A stretch of DNA of 64,000 nt from Comamonas avium (GCF_014836675.1 NZ_JACSQK010000001.1:492720-556719), one strand, 5' to 3'; positions 34,050-43,490 are shown, counted from the first letter of the stretch. The notes: generated by a model not told the origin, from the sequence alone. Numbers and translations are program-made.

Positions 34050-35474
34050 ATGCGGCCTAAGCTGCTATTTCTGTTCGACCTGCGCAAGGATCAGCAGGAT
34101 ACGAAGGTCATCGACGAAACGGTGCGCATGGGCGCTCAGTTTGGTGGAACCAACCTCTGGGTGCTGTTCTTTGCCATCTTGATTGCCTCCGTGGGGCTCA
34201 ATACCAACTCCACGGCAGTCATCATCGGCGCGATGCTGATTTCGCCGCTGATGGGGCCGATCGTTGGCATGGGCTACGGCGCAGCGGTGCAAGACCTGGG
34301 CCTGATTCGTACGGCAGGCAAAAACCTGGCGATCTTCGTGGTTCTGAGCCTGGTCACTTCGGTGCTGTACTTCACGCTCAGCCCGCTGGAGCAACCTCAG
34401 TCAGAGCTGATGGCGCGCACTTTTCCCACCCTGTGGGATGTGCTCATCGCAGCGTTTGGCGGTGCGGCTGGCATGGTGGCGGTCACACGCCGCAGCTATT
34501 CCAACATCGTGCCCGGCGTGGCAATCGCAACCGCGCTCATGCCCCCGCTGTGCACTGCAGGCTTTGGTATTGCGCATGGCCGCTGGGACATGTTTGGTGG
34601 GGCGTTTTACCTGTTCATCATCAACAGCATGTTCATCGGTGCGTCCACCTTGGCCGTCGCCAAGCTGCTGCGCTTGCCACGGCAGGGGCAGCTGGATGAA
34701 GCCACACGCAAGCGCCACCGGCTCATCATCGTGCTGGGCCTGACCGCTGTTCTGGTGCCCAGCGTGTGGATGGCGTACCGCCTGGTGCAGCAAGAAGTGT
34801 TTGCCAGCGTGGCAGCGCGTGTGGCCCGTGACCTGGAGGCAGAGCCTAGCAGCCACGTGCTCATGCATGAAGTGGATGCTGGAGCACGCACGCTGCGCCT
34901 GATTGTGGTGGGCCGCACTGACGAAGCCCAGCTGCGTGAGCAGGTACAGCGGCGCTTGCTGCGTGACGGACAGGCTAATGTGACTGTGCTGGTGCGCGAT
35001 GCCGGGGACGATTCGCTCAATGTTGAAAAGCTGCGCAGCGAGCTGCAAGAGGGCGTGAACAAAACGCTGGTCGAGCAAGTCAAGTCCATGGATGCGCAGC
35101 TCAAAGCCTTGCAGCAGGATGTGAGCAAAACCCGGGAAAAGACCCTGGCCCTGGCAGAAAAGCCGGCCCCGAAACTGGTGGACGCTCAGGCTCTGCTCCA
35201 GGAAGTGCAAGCCCAGCACCCGCTGGTCTGCGCATTGACACTGGCGCAAGGTGAACGTACTGCCAGTGTGACCGAACCGCCCAGGCCCACCAGCGTGGTG
35301 ATCCTGGACGTGGCCCAACCCTTATCCACGCATGACAAAGACGGGTTACTCCGTTGGCTGGGTGTGCGATTAGATAAATCAGAAGTGCTGTTGATGGAGC
35401 GTCCCGAGGCGCGCGCTGTCACTGCCAGAGACAAAAACCGAAGAAAGCAGACAACATGTTCACCAAAATCCTGA
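34050..35474 (+). CDS. DUF389/TIGR00341-type membrane protein between pccB and pccA
   Basis: A 474-residue protein. The N-terminal 200 residues contain about six membrane helices with the DUF389 blocks STAVIIGAMLISPLMGPIVGMGYG and SYSNIVPGVAIATALMPPLCTAGFG. The C-terminal 250 residues are soluble and partly coiled coil. It starts 13 bases after pccB and its last 19 bases overlap the start of pccA, so translation is coupled. No function is known for the domain. Placement inside a carboxylase operon suggests a membrane role tied to propionate, but this is inference. Confidence 0.85.
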   Translation: MRPKLLFLFDLRKDQQDTKVIDETVRMGAQFGGTNLWVLFFAILIASVGLNTNSTAVIIGAMLISPLMGPIVGMGYGAAVQDLGLIRTAGKNLAIFVVLSLVTSVLYFTLSPLEQPQSELMARTFPTLWDVLIAAFGGAAGMVAVTRRSYSNIVPGVAIATALMPPLCTAGFGIAHGRWDMFGGAFYLFIINSMFIGASTLAVAKLLRLPRQGQLDEATRKRHRLIIVLGLTAVLVPSVWMAYRLVQQEVFASVAARVARDLEAEPSSHVLMHEVDAGARTLRLIVVGRTDEAQLREQVQRRLLRDGQANVTVLVRDAGDDSLNVEKLRSELQEGVNKTLVEQVKSMDAQLKALQQDVSKTREKTLALAEKPAPKLVDAQALLQEVQAQHPLVCALTLAQGERTASVTEPPRPTSVVILDVAQPLSTHDKDGLLRWLGVRLDKSEVLLMERPEARAVTARDKNRRKQTTCSPKS

Positions 35475-37504
35475 TTGCCAACCGCGGCGAGATTGCCTGC
35501 CGTGTCATTGCTACTGCCCGCAAGATGGGCATCGCCACCGTTGCGGTGTATTCAGACGCCGACAAGGACGCCCGCCACGTCAAGCTGGCTGATGAAGCCG
35601 TGCGGATTGGTGCTGCGCCCAGCCGTGAGTCCTATCTGCTGGCAGACAAGATCATTGAGGCTGCCAAGCAAACGGGTGCGCAGGCCATTCATCCGGGTTA
35701 CGGTTTCCTGAGCGAAAACGAAGCGTTTGCCAAGCGCTGCGAAGAAGAGGGCATTGCCTTTATTGGGCCCAAAGCACATTCCATTGCCGCCATGGGCGAC
35801 AAAATCGCCTCGAAAAAGCTGGCCAATGCAGCCAATGTCAACACCATTCCCGGCTACAACGACCCCATATCAGGCCCAGAAGCGGCGGTGGAGATTGCCA
35901 AGGGCATTGGCTACCCCGTCATGATCAAGGCTTCGGCAGGCGGTGGTGGCAAAGGCCTGCGTGTGGCCTTCAATGACAAGGAAGCCTTTGAAGGCTTTGC
36001 CAGCTGCCAGAACGAAGCGCGCAACAGCTTTGGCGACGACCGCATCTTCATCGAAAAATTTGTGCAGGAGCCGCGCCACATTGAAATTCAGGTGCTCGGT
36101 GACAGCCATGGCAACGTCATTTACCTGAACGAGCGCGAATGCTCCATCCAGCGCCGCCACCAGAAGGTCATTGAAGAGGCTCCCAGCCCTTTCATCTCGG
36201 ATGCCACCCGCAAGGCCATGGGCGAGCAGGCTGTAGCCTTGGCCAAAGCGGTGCAGTACCAGTCCGCCGGTACGGTGGAGTTTGTGGTGGGCAAGGACCA
36301 GGATTTCTACTTTCTGGAAATGAATACCCGCCTGCAGGTGGAGCACCCCGTCACTGAGTGCATCACAGGACTGGATCTGGTGGAGCAAATGATCCGCGTA
36401 GCGGCAGGAGAAAAACTGGCCATCGCGCAAAACCAGGTCAAACGTGACGGCTGGGCCATGGAGTGCCGCATCAATGCCGAAGATCCGTTTCGCAACTTCT
36501 TGCCATCAACGGGCCGTCTGGTGCGCTTTAATCCACCAGAGCAAACCATGTGGCAGGCCGACACCGAGCATCTGTACGGTGTCCGCGTAGATACAGGGGT
36601 GTACGAGGGCGGCGAAATTCCGATGTTCTACGACTCGATGATTGCCAAGCTGATCGTGCACGGCAAAGACCGCAGCGACGCCATTGCCAAGATGCGTGAA
36701 GCTCTCAACGGCTTTGTGATTCGCGGCATCAGCTCCAACATTCCCTTTCAGGCCGCATTGCTGGCGCATCCCAAGTTCCAGTCCGGCGACTTCAACACCG
36801 GCTTTATTGCCGAGCACTACGCCCACGGCTTTAACGCCAGCGATGTGCCGCACAGCGATCCAGACTTTCTGGTGGCCCTGGCTGCGCACATGAACCGCCG
36901 CTACCGCGCGCGCGCCTCCACCATCAGTGGACAAATGCGTGGCCATGAACTGGTGGTAGACGCCAACTACACCGTGGTGGTGCTTGGCGCACAAGGCCAT
37001 AACCAGCACTTTGATGCCCAGGTGTCAGACTTTGAATTTGACAGCCGCAAAAGCGTTGTGACGCTCAACGGCAAGCGCTACGAATTTCAAAGCCACAGCG
37101 CCATGCGCGAGCTGCGCCTGCAAGGTACATGCAACGGCCAAGCCTTTACCGTGCAGGTCGAGCGCGGTACGCCCAAAAACCCGCTGGCTTTGCGCATTAC
37201 CCACAACGGCACCCAGATTGATGCTCTGGTGCTGTCGCCCAAGGGGGCACAGCTGCACCAGTTGATGCCTTACAAAGCACCGGCAGACATGTCCAAGTTC
37301 TTGCTCTCGCCCATGCCTGGACTGCTGGTCGATGTGACGGTGCAGCCTGGGCAGAAAGTGCAGGCCGGTGAAAAACTGGCCGTCATTGAAGCCATGAAGA
37401 TGGAGAACATTCTTTTTGCCACGCAAGATGGCGTTGTCAGCAAGGTCAGCGCAGGCAAGGGTGACTCGCTGGCGGTTGACGATGTGATTGTGGAATTTCA
37501 ATGA
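35456..37504 (+). CDS. pccA: Propionyl-CoA carboxylase alpha subunit (biotin carboxylase plus biotin carrier)
   Basis: A 682-residue protein with biotin carboxylase (about residues 1-450), the PccA-type BT linker domain, and a C-terminal biotinyl carrier. ILIANRGEIACRVIATARKMG, the ATP-grasp loop SAGGGGKGLRVA and EMNTRLQVEHPVTE mark the carboxylase. Lys648 in EAMKMEN is the biotinylation site. The ATG lies inside the end of the DUF389 gene. It is the last gene of the mutase-meaB-pccB-DUF389-pccA operon; a hairpin with T-run follows at 37630-37652. Length and linker favour propionyl-CoA over acetyl-CoA as substrate. Confidence 0.94.
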   Translation: MFTKILIANRGEIACRVIATARKMGIATVAVYSDADKDARHVKLADEAVRIGAAPSRESYLLADKIIEAAKQTGAQAIHPGYGFLSENEAFAKRCEEEGIAFIGPKAHSIAAMGDKIASKKLANAANVNTIPGYNDPISGPEAAVEIAKGIGYPVMIKASAGGGGKGLRVAFNDKEAFEGFASCQNEARNSFGDDRIFIEKFVQEPRHIEIQVLGDSHGNVIYLNERECSIQRRHQKVIEEAPSPFISDATRKAMGEQAVALAKAVQYQSAGTVEFVVGKDQDFYFLEMNTRLQVEHPVTECITGLDLVEQMIRVAAGEKLAIAQNQVKRDGWAMECRINAEDPFRNFLPSTGRLVRFNPPEQTMWQADTEHLYGVRVDTGVYEGGEIPMFYDSMIAKLIVHGKDRSDAIAKMREALNGFVIRGISSNIPFQAALLAHPKFQSGDFNTGFIAEHYAHGFNASDVPHSDPDFLVALAAHMNRRYRARASTISGQMRGHELVVDANYTVVVLGAQGHNQHFDAQVSDFEFDSRKSVVTLNGKRYEFQSHSAMRELRLQGTCNGQAFTVQVERGTPKNPLALRITHNGTQIDALVLSPKGAQLHQLMPYKAPADMSKFLLSPMPGLLVDVTVQPGQKVQAGEKLAVIEAMKMENILFATQDGVVSKVSAGKGDSLAVDDVIVEFQ

Positions 37505-37629
37505 CCTGAGCAGGCTTGCAGGTGCAGCCACTGCGCTGCGCTTGCACGCGCTGTTGTGCATAACAAACTTGCGCAATGACCATTGCGCAGCATTTCATCG
37601 GGCACACTTGCGTGGTTACAAGTGATGAC

Positions 37630-37652
37630 AAAAGCATCGATGCGATGCTTTT
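37630..37652 (+). terminator. Terminator hairpin after pccA
   Basis: AAAAGCATCG-ATG-CGATGCTTTT, a 10-base perfect stem ending in a T-run, 126 bases after the pccA stop. Confidence 0.65.
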
Positions 37653-37685
37653 CTGTAATCACCATCAAAACCACTTAAAGCGCTC

Positions 37686-38540
37686 ATGGTTGTAGCGCAA
37701 GCAGCTATGTATTTGAAAGCCCCCTTGGCCACATTGCCAACCTCTAGCATCGCCAGCCCTGCACAACGGGTGCAGCGCATCCTGCTGTCCCTGGTCAGTG
37801 CGGTGCTGCTGCTTGATGCGGGGGTATTGATGGCGCTGCGCCACTTCAATGTGGGCGTGACCGTGCCTGCTGTCTTGGGTACTGCCGGGGCCCTGCTGGC
37901 TTGGCAATGGCCGCTTGTGCAGCGCTGGCGCCTCAGCAGGCGCAGCCATGCCAGGCTGTGGAACTGGGGCTGGGCGCTGCTGGCTTTGTGGGTGCTGAGC
38001 GTGCTGCTTTTTTGGAGCCGCCTGCTAGGTACTGGCGTGCAGCCTGAGCAAGTGCCACCGGTGGCGGCCATTGTAGTTCTGGGCAGCGGCACCCAAAACG
38101 GCCAGCCCCGGCCAGTGCTGGCGGAGCGCCTGGATACTGCTGCACAGCTGGCCCACTTGCAGCCATCGGCCTTGATTGCCGTTTGTGGCGGGGTGGACTG
38201 GGGCGAAACCGAAAGTGAAGCGACCGTGATGGCCCGCTATCTGATGGAGCACCACGGGATTGCTGCCGAACGTTTGTTGCTGGAAGGCCAGAGCACCAGC
38301 ACGGAGCTCAACCTGCAGCTCAGCCGCCCCTTGCTGCAGGCACGCGGCATTGATGCCACAGCCCCCACGGCCATGGTCAGCAGCGACTTTCACCTGATGC
38401 GCGCCATGGCCATGGCCCAGCAGCAAGGCTTGACCGGCATGGTGCCGGTGGCCGCTGCCACGCCGCTGGCCACACGCTACAACGCATGGCTGCGCGAGTA
38501 CTTCGCCATGCTCAGCAGCTGGGTGCTGGGTGAGCTGTAA
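37686..38540 (+). CDS. YdcF-family (DUF218) membrane protein
   Basis: A 284-residue protein with three N-terminal membrane helices (about residues 31-50, 57-75 and 92-110) and a C-terminal DUF218 domain. The latter has AAIVVLGSGTQNG, AVCGGVDWGETESEATVMARYL and SSDFHLMRAMAMA, matching the YdcF/ElyC/SanA group, which is linked to envelope and cyclic peptidoglycan or polymer metabolism. A second ATG seven codons in is possible. It is probably transcribed on its own, after the pccA terminator. The biochemical activity of the domain is not established. Confidence 0.88.
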   Translation: MVVAQAAMYLKAPLATLPTSSIASPAQRVQRILLSLVSAVLLLDAGVLMALRHFNVGVTVPAVLGTAGALLAWQWPLVQRWRLSRRSHARLWNWGWALLALWVLSVLLFWSRLLGTGVQPEQVPPVAAIVVLGSGTQNGQPRPVLAERLDTAAQLAHLQPSALIAVCGGVDWGETESEATVMARYLMEHHGIAAERLLLEGQSTSTELNLQLSRPLLQARGIDATAPTAMVSSDFHLMRAMAMAQQQGLTGMVPVAAATPLATRYNAWLREYFAMLSSWVLGEL

Positions 38541-38644
38541 AGCACAGAAAGCTGCAGTGCGAAATGGCCTTCGATTGATATCAGAAAAATTTGCCTCTAG
38601 CCCAATACTTGCAGGCACCAAAGCTATTAACTCAGGAGTACTTC

Positions 38645-39115
38645 ATGACTGCAGCCCTTCGTCCTTTCAAAGTTCTTGGCATTCAGCAGGTCGCTATTGG
38701 CGGCACTGACAAGAGCCGAATGAAGAAACTGTGGGTAGATATGCTGGGGCTGGAGCAGACCGGCACCTTTCAGAGTGAACGTGAGAACGTGGACGAAGAC
38801 ATCCTCGCCATGGGCAAAGGTGCGATGAAGGTGGAGGTGGACATCATGCAACCCATGGATATCGACAAAAAACCTGCCGTGCACACCACGCCACTCAACC
38901 ACATCGGCCTGTGGATCGATGATTTGCCCAAGGCCGTGCAATGGCTTACCGCCCAAGGCGTGCGCTTTGCCCCCGGTGGCATCCGCAAGGGCGCTGCGGG
39001 CTACGACATCACTTTTCTTCATCCCAAGAGCAATGACGAATTTCCGATTGCCGGGGAGGGCGTGCTGATTGAGCTGGTGCAAGCGCCTGCCGATGTGATT
39101 GCCGCTTTGGGTTAA
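38645..39115 (+). CDS. VOC (glyoxalase-fold) protein, possible methylmalonyl-CoA epimerase
   Basis: A 156-residue vicinal-oxygen-chelate protein built of two beta-alpha-beta-beta-beta modules. Candidate metal ligands are Gln in GIQQVAIGG, Glu in MKVEVDI, His in [11 protein letters not shown] and Glu in [10 protein letters not shown], a Q/E/H/E set like that of human glyoxalase I. Methylmalonyl-CoA epimerase usually shows H/Q/H/E. AGGAG lies eight bases before the ATG at 38645. The operon upstream needs an epimerase between carboxylase and mutase, and this is the only candidate in the window, but a lactoylglutathione-lyase-like role is equally possible. Confidence 0.78.
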   Translation: MTAALRPFKVLGIQQVAIGGTDKSRMKKLWVDMLGLEQTGTFQSERENVDEDILAMGKGAMKVEVDIMQPMDIDKKPAVHTTPLNHIGLWIDDLPKAVQWLTAQGVRFAPGGIRKGAAGYDITFLHPKSNDEFPIAGEGVLIELVQAPADVIAALG

Positions 39116-39130
39116 GCCCGAGGGGTTGCA

Positions 39131-39424
39131 ATGCGCTGGATTGCTATTTTTACGGACACCCCTGCCATGCTGGCAGTACGACAGCAGCAGGGGCAGGCAC
39201 ACCTGGATTTTCTGGCCCGACACAAAACCGAAATTCAGCTGGCTGGAGGCTGCCGCAGCGAGGCCGGAGGTGACTATATCGGCGGTCTGTGGGTGATGGA
39301 GGTGCCCAACCGCGCCCGAGCTGTGGCACTGATTGAGCAGGACCCGTATTTTTCAAGCGGTGCACGCCAGTATGAATTGCGCACCTGGGGAAAAGCATTT
39401 GAGGGCGAGATGGTTGTGCTGTAA
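39131..39424 (+). CDS. YciI-family protein
   Basis: A 97-residue ferredoxin-fold protein of the YciI group. The conserved early His is in GQAHLDFLARHKTE, and GGLWVMEVPNRARAVALIEQDPY is typical of the family core. GAGGGG before the ATG at 39131 is a good ribosome site. It starts 15 bases after the VOC gene, so both are in one transcript. YciI relatives include muconolactone-isomerase-like and dehydrochlorinase-like enzymes, but the function here is unknown. Confidence 0.88.
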   Translation: MRWIAIFTDTPAMLAVRQQQGQAHLDFLARHKTEIQLAGGCRSEAGGDYIGGLWVMEVPNRARAVALIEQDPYFSSGARQYELRTWGKAFEGEMVVL

Positions 39425-39552
39425 AGACTGCCATGGCATGAGGGGGGGCAAATTTCGTTGCCACCGCGAGCCGTGAGAAGTCTTTTGTGCAATGGCTTGA
39501 GGCTTTAGTGCCCATGCATGCACCAGCCATCACAAGGCTTGTGTCAACGGCG

Positions 39553-40650
39553 CTAAAAGTAGTAGCCCAGCTTGAGTCCTGCCGCTTTGGCAGTGCCAGG
39601 CTCAAAATGCGCCATGGGTATGCCGCTGCTAGAGATATCGGTGGCACCCAGACGCTGGTAGCTGACCCATGGCGTGACCTTGATGTGCGCGTTCTGGTAG
39701 CTCACGCCTACGGTGTAGCCGGTGCGCCCATTGCTTGGGCGCAATGGGGATAAGGGGTTCTTGCTGCTTTTTTTGTCATACACCAACGCTACAAAACCTG
39801 ACCACTGTGGCCCGAACTTCTGACCCAGTCCAAGTGTGTAGGTGGTCGAGCTTTGCAGATCTGTGAGACTGCTTCCGTGCGTGGCAGCAGCAAAAGCCTG
39901 AGGGCGCAGCTGCAACTGTGCCCAGTCGCTCCAGCGAATCTGCCCAAACAGCAGCGTACTGGGTGTCATGCCGGTTTGCACATCCAGATTAAAACTTTGC
40001 GGCGAGGTAGAGTGGGTCGTCGTGGTACCTGCTCCTGCCTGCAGGTTTTCTTGCGTTCTGACCTGGTGCTTGATGGCGGAGTAATAAGTGCCCGCAATGC
40101 GAAGCGCCATTTCAGGGCGCTCGTAGCTCATGCCCAGCAAGTAACCGGGTTCGATGCTCGGATGAAAACTCACGCGGTAGCCGTTCAAGGCACCAAAGGC
40201 CAGGCCTCCCAAAGCCATATACCCCTCAGAGCGCTGCAGGCGCAGGCCGCCGTGCATCGCCCAGCGTTCATTCCATTGGTAGCGCAGCGCACCCATCAAT
40301 TCATAGGTGCTGATGCGCGCCTGCGTATCGCCGAACAGGCGTGAATGCTGCCGGCCGTAAGCAATGTCTACCCCAAATGGGCGTGTCACCATCAGCAGCA
40401 TCGAGGTTTGCGGGGCGATGTTCTGTTTGTAGGCAAAGCCCCATTGCGTGTGGTCTGAGGCGACTTGTCCCGTGGATTGCCCCCACGCATCCGTTCCACG
40501 CACCTGGGGGCGAGCGGCATAGGTCTCTACCGAGAGATAGCGGCCCTTTTCAAACAAGGGCGCAATGCTCTGGCCAGTTCTATCGGCTCCAGCGGCTTGC
40601 GCGCAGGCGCTCAGCGTCATGGCTGTGCAGGCCAAGCTGGTTTTTGTCAT
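39553..40650 (-). CDS. FadL/OmpP1-like outer-membrane porin
   Basis: A 365-residue outer-membrane beta-barrel. A short signal sequence (MTKTSLACTAMTLSACAQAAGA) is followed by alternating amphipathic strands, and the last residue is Phe in KLGYYF, as needed for Bam insertion. NPLSPLRPSNGRTGYTVGVSY resembles the conserved FadL segment before the final strands. FadL proteins take up hydrophobic compounds such as long-chain fatty acids or aromatics. LSAC in the leader also fits a lipobox, which would be odd for this family. A GTG at 40692 would add 14 residues. The neighbouring 218-base gap shows nothing notable. Confidence 0.78.
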   Translation of the reverse strand: MTKTSLACTAMTLSACAQAAGADRTGQSIAPLFEKGRYLSVETYAARPQVRGTDAWGQSTGQVASDHTQWGFAYKQNIAPQTSMLLMVTRPFGVDIAYGRQHSRLFGDTQARISTYELMGALRYQWNERWAMHGGLRLQRSEGYMALGGLAFGALNGYRVSFHPSIEPGYLLGMSYERPEMALRIAGTYYSAIKHQVRTQENLQAGAGTTTTHSTSPQSFNLDVQTGMTPSTLLFGQIRWSDWAQLQLRPQAFAAATHGSSLTDLQSSTTYTLGLGQKFGPQWSGFVALVYDKKSSKNPLSPLRPSNGRTGYTVGVSYQNAHIKVTPWVSYQRLGATDISSSGIPMAHFEPGTAKAAGLKLGYYF

Positions 40651-40910
40651 TTGCCAGCCATTCAGCGGCATGCGCATTGCGTGCAAGCTCACAGTATGTA
40701 AATAAATGTTTTAAAGAGCGCGCATTGTGCATGCAACAAGCTTTTGCGCAAAGGAGCGTGCGGTTGCAGTGGTCGGGTGAGCATGCTGGGGCTTAACAGA
40801 TAGGCCGGGCACCAAAAAGCGCAGGCCTCATGTTTTTGTCAGCAAGCGGCACGGGCAGGCCGTATGCTGCGCTCAGTTTTTTGAACGTTTGATGAGTGAC
40901 ACGCCAATCC

Positions 40911-41801
40911 ATGTCCATTGATGCTGCCCAAGCCCATTTCGACCGCCAATACAACGCCCGCGCCAGTGTTCAAGATCCATTGGCGTACATGGCCCGCTAC
41001 GCCCAAGAAAGCCAGGTGGCGTTTGCGCTGCCGGGGGCCGTGCGCAATCAGCGCTACAGCCCCAGAGAGACGGATGTTTTAGACATTTATCTGCCACAAA
41101 CGCTTGCTGCATCAGCGCAGGCAGCACCTGTCTTTATATTCATTCACGGAGGCTACTGGCGCGCACTCAGCAAGAACGATTCGGCCTTCATGGCTCCGGC
41201 GTTGACGCAAGCAGGGGCCTTGGTGGTGGTGCCAGATTACGATCTGGCCCCCTCAGTCACACTTGACCACATCGTTGATCAGATGCGTCAGGCCTTTGCG
41301 TGGGTGGTGCGCAATATCGCCATCTACGGCGGTGATGCGCGCAACATCTGCGTGTGCGGCAGCTCGGCGGGCGGTCAACTGGCAGGCATGCTGCTGGCCA
41401 AGGGCTGGCAGGAAGACTATGACTTGCCGCCCAGCGCCACGCCTGCATCGGCCTTCCCTTTGAGCGGGCTGTTTGATCTGCAGCCACTGCTGACCACGCA
41501 CATCAACGCATGGATGGGCATGGATGACGCCGCCGCCATGCGCAACAGCCCCCGGTTTTTGCTGCCAGACAGCAGCACCCACGGCCAGTGCCAGCTGTGC
41601 GTGGCCTGCGGCGAGTTTGAAAGCAGTGAGTTTCAGCGCCAATCCCGTGAGTATCTGGCCGCATGGCAGGCGCGCTGCTTGCAAGGCCAGTGGGTACAAG
41701 CCCCGGCCACCAACCATTTTGATTTGCCGCTGCAACTGGCAGACCCTGCCTCCAGCGTGCATCGGGCTGCACTGGAACTCATGGGCCTGGCGCAAGCCTA
41801 G
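40911..41801 (+). CDS. Alpha/beta hydrolase, kynurenine-formamidase-like esterase
   Basis: A 296-residue alpha/beta hydrolase. The oxyanion HGGYW is at about residues 79-83, the nucleophile Ser lies in GSSAGGQ (about 149-155), and a late His in ATNHFDLPL (about 269) completes the triad with an Asp or Glu in between. HGGYW with GSSAGG is typical of the kynurenine formamidase and BD-FAE esterase group. The ATG at 40911 has no strong ribosome site, and a GTG five codons up is an alternative. It precedes the liv-type ABC operon by 120 bases; a shared substrate is possible but not shown. Confidence 0.85.
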   Translation: MSIDAAQAHFDRQYNARASVQDPLAYMARYAQESQVAFALPGAVRNQRYSPRETDVLDIYLPQTLAASAQAAPVFIFIHGGYWRALSKNDSAFMAPALTQAGALVVVPDYDLAPSVTLDHIVDQMRQAFAWVVRNIAIYGGDARNICVCGSSAGGQLAGMLLAKGWQEDYDLPPSATPASAFPLSGLFDLQPLLTTHINAWMGMDDAAAMRNSPRFLLPDSSTHGQCQLCVACGEFESSEFQRQSREYLAAWQARCLQGQWVQAPATNHFDLPLQLADPASSVHRAALELMGLAQA

Positions 41802-41920
41802 GTGTTGCATCTGCACCAACAGCCATGGCATTGCTCCTCAAAAATGCTGCGCCTGTGTAGGCTTGCGCCCGCACGCATGCAGCTTCCCTGCACCACCACA
41901 CACCAACTATTCGTTCAGAC

Positions 41921-43129
41921 ATGACCACCTTTGCCGCCTTGCGCCCCCATTCAAGCATTTGTGCTCTCCGTGCCATCGCTGTTGCAGCAAGCTGTGTGGC
42001 TGCCCCCTGGGCCCTGGCCGCAGAACCGATCAAAGTGGGTGTGGCACTGGATATTTCAGGCCCCTTTGCAGGCCCCGGTGCAGAAATTCGCGATGGCTTG
42101 AATCTGGCTGCCAAGCAACTGGGCAACAAACTGGGGGGCGTGCCGGCTCAATTCATTCAGGCCGACACCGCTGGCAACCCCGAAACCGCGCGCCAGGTGG
42201 CCGACCGCTTTATCAAGCGCGACAAGGTCGATTTTTTCACCGGCCCCGTAGGCTCCAATGTGGTCTTGGCCGTGGGCCCCGGCTTGTTTGCGGCCAAAGT
42301 GCCATTTCTTTCTGCCAACCCCGGCCCCAGTCAGCTGGCTGGCGCGCAGTGCAACCCGTACTTTTTTGGCACCAGCTACCAAAACGATGCCATGCACGAG
42401 GCCGCTGGCCAGCACGCTGCCAGCAAGGGCTACAAAAAAGTGGTGGTACTGGCCCCCAATTACCCGGCAGGCAAAGATGCAGTCAATGGCTTTAAGCGCG
42501 CCTACAAGCAGCCTGTGGCTGATGAAATCTACACCCGTGTTGGCCAGCTGGACTTTGCCGCAGAGCTGGCCCAGCTGCGCGCAGCCAAGCCCGATGCCAT
42601 CTACATCTTTCAGCCAGGTGGCATGGGCATCAACTTCATCAAGCAGTTCATGGGTGCGGGCCTGAACAAAGACATCGTCTTGATCTCTTCGCCGTTTACT
42701 GCCGACCAGGACATCATTGCTGCAGTGGGCGAACCGATGGTGGGCATCTACAACGCCTCGTCGTATGCGCACGATCTGGACAACGCTGCCAACAAAAAGT
42801 TTGTGGCCGAGTTTCAGAAATCCTACAACCGCCTGCCCACGCTGTACGCGGCCTTTGCCTATGACGTGGTGATGAACCTGGATGCCGCCGTGAAAGCCGT
42901 GGGTGGCAATCTGCAAGACAAGGCTGCCGTGGCCAAGGCCATCAAGACTGCCAAGTTCGACTCGGTGCGCGGCAACGTCAGCTACGGCAACAACCAGTTT
43001 CTGGTGCAGGACTATTACCTGCGTCAGGTCGTAAAAACCAAGGACGGCCAGATCACCAACGCCTTGCAGCCCGGCAAACTGTTCACTGCCCACCAAGACA
43101 GCTACGCCGCCCAGTGCGCCATGAAGTAA
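41921..43129 (+). CDS. Branched-chain amino acid-type ABC solute-binding protein
   Basis: A 402-residue periplasmic type I binding protein. A signal peptide covers about residues 1-34 (ending in WALAA). The mature chain opens EPIKVGVALDISGPFAGPGAEIRDGLNLAAKQLG, and VDFFTGPVGSNVVLAVGP and PGPSQLAGAQCNPYFFGTSYQNDAM form ligand-pocket loops of the LivK/AmiC-like family. It is the first gene of a complete importer with LivH, LivM, LivG and LivF. Paralogues in Comamonadaceae bind many ligands other than branched-chain amino acids, including aromatic acids and amides, so the substrate is open. Confidence 0.93.
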   Translation: MTTFAALRPHSSICALRAIAVAASCVAAPWALAAEPIKVGVALDISGPFAGPGAEIRDGLNLAAKQLGNKLGGVPAQFIQADTAGNPETARQVADRFIKRDKVDFFTGPVGSNVVLAVGPGLFAAKVPFLSANPGPSQLAGAQCNPYFFGTSYQNDAMHEAAGQHAASKGYKKVVVLAPNYPAGKDAVNGFKRAYKQPVADEIYTRVGQLDFAAELAQLRAAKPDAIYIFQPGGMGINFIKQFMGAGLNKDIVLISSPFTADQDIIAAVGEPMVGIYNASSYAHDLDNAANKKFVAEFQKSYNRLPTLYAAFAYDVVMNLDAAVKAVGGNLQDKAAVAKAIKTAKFDSVRGNVSYGNNQFLVQDYYLRQVVKTKDGQITNALQPGKLFTAHQDSYAAQCAMK

Positions 43130-43139
43130 AGAGCACTCG

Positions 43140-43478
43140 ATGCAGCAGATTGAATGGAATGACTTCACCCGCGTAGAACTGCGTGTGGGACGCATTGTGG
43201 CGGCCGAAGTTTTTGCCCAGGCGCGCAAGCCGGCGTATGTGCTGCAGGTGGACTTTGGCCCTGCGCTGGGCATCAAAAAGTCCAGCGCGCAAATCACCCA
43301 CCACTACAGCCCTGAAAGCCTGATTGGCAAACAGGTCGTGGCGGTGGTGAATTTTCCTAAAAAGCAGATTGGCCCCGTCATGTCGGAATGTCTGGTCACC
43401 GGCTTTCACGACGAAAACGGTGGTGTGGTCCTGTGCGTGCCAGACCAGGCGGTGCCGCTGGGCACCAAGCTGCTGTAA
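43140..43478 (+). CDS. csaA: CsaA-like tRNA-binding-domain protein
   Basis: A 112-residue EMAP-II-like OB-fold protein. The sequence FTRVELRVGRIVAAEVFAQARKPAYVLQVDFG and the block KKSSAQITHHYSPESLIGKQVVAVVNFPKKQIG are diagnostic for CsaA, a homodimeric chaperone or tRNA-binding protein. It lies 10 bases after the binding-protein gene and 12 bases before livH, so it is fully embedded in the transport operon, an unexpected place. Fold assignment is firm; its role in the operon is unknown. Confidence 0.92.
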   Translation: MQQIEWNDFTRVELRVGRIVAAEVFAQARKPAYVLQVDFGPALGIKKSSAQITHHYSPESLIGKQVVAVVNFPKKQIGPVMSECLVTGFHDENGGVVLCVPDQAVPLGTKLL

Positions 43479-43490
43479 AGACCCTCGTTC

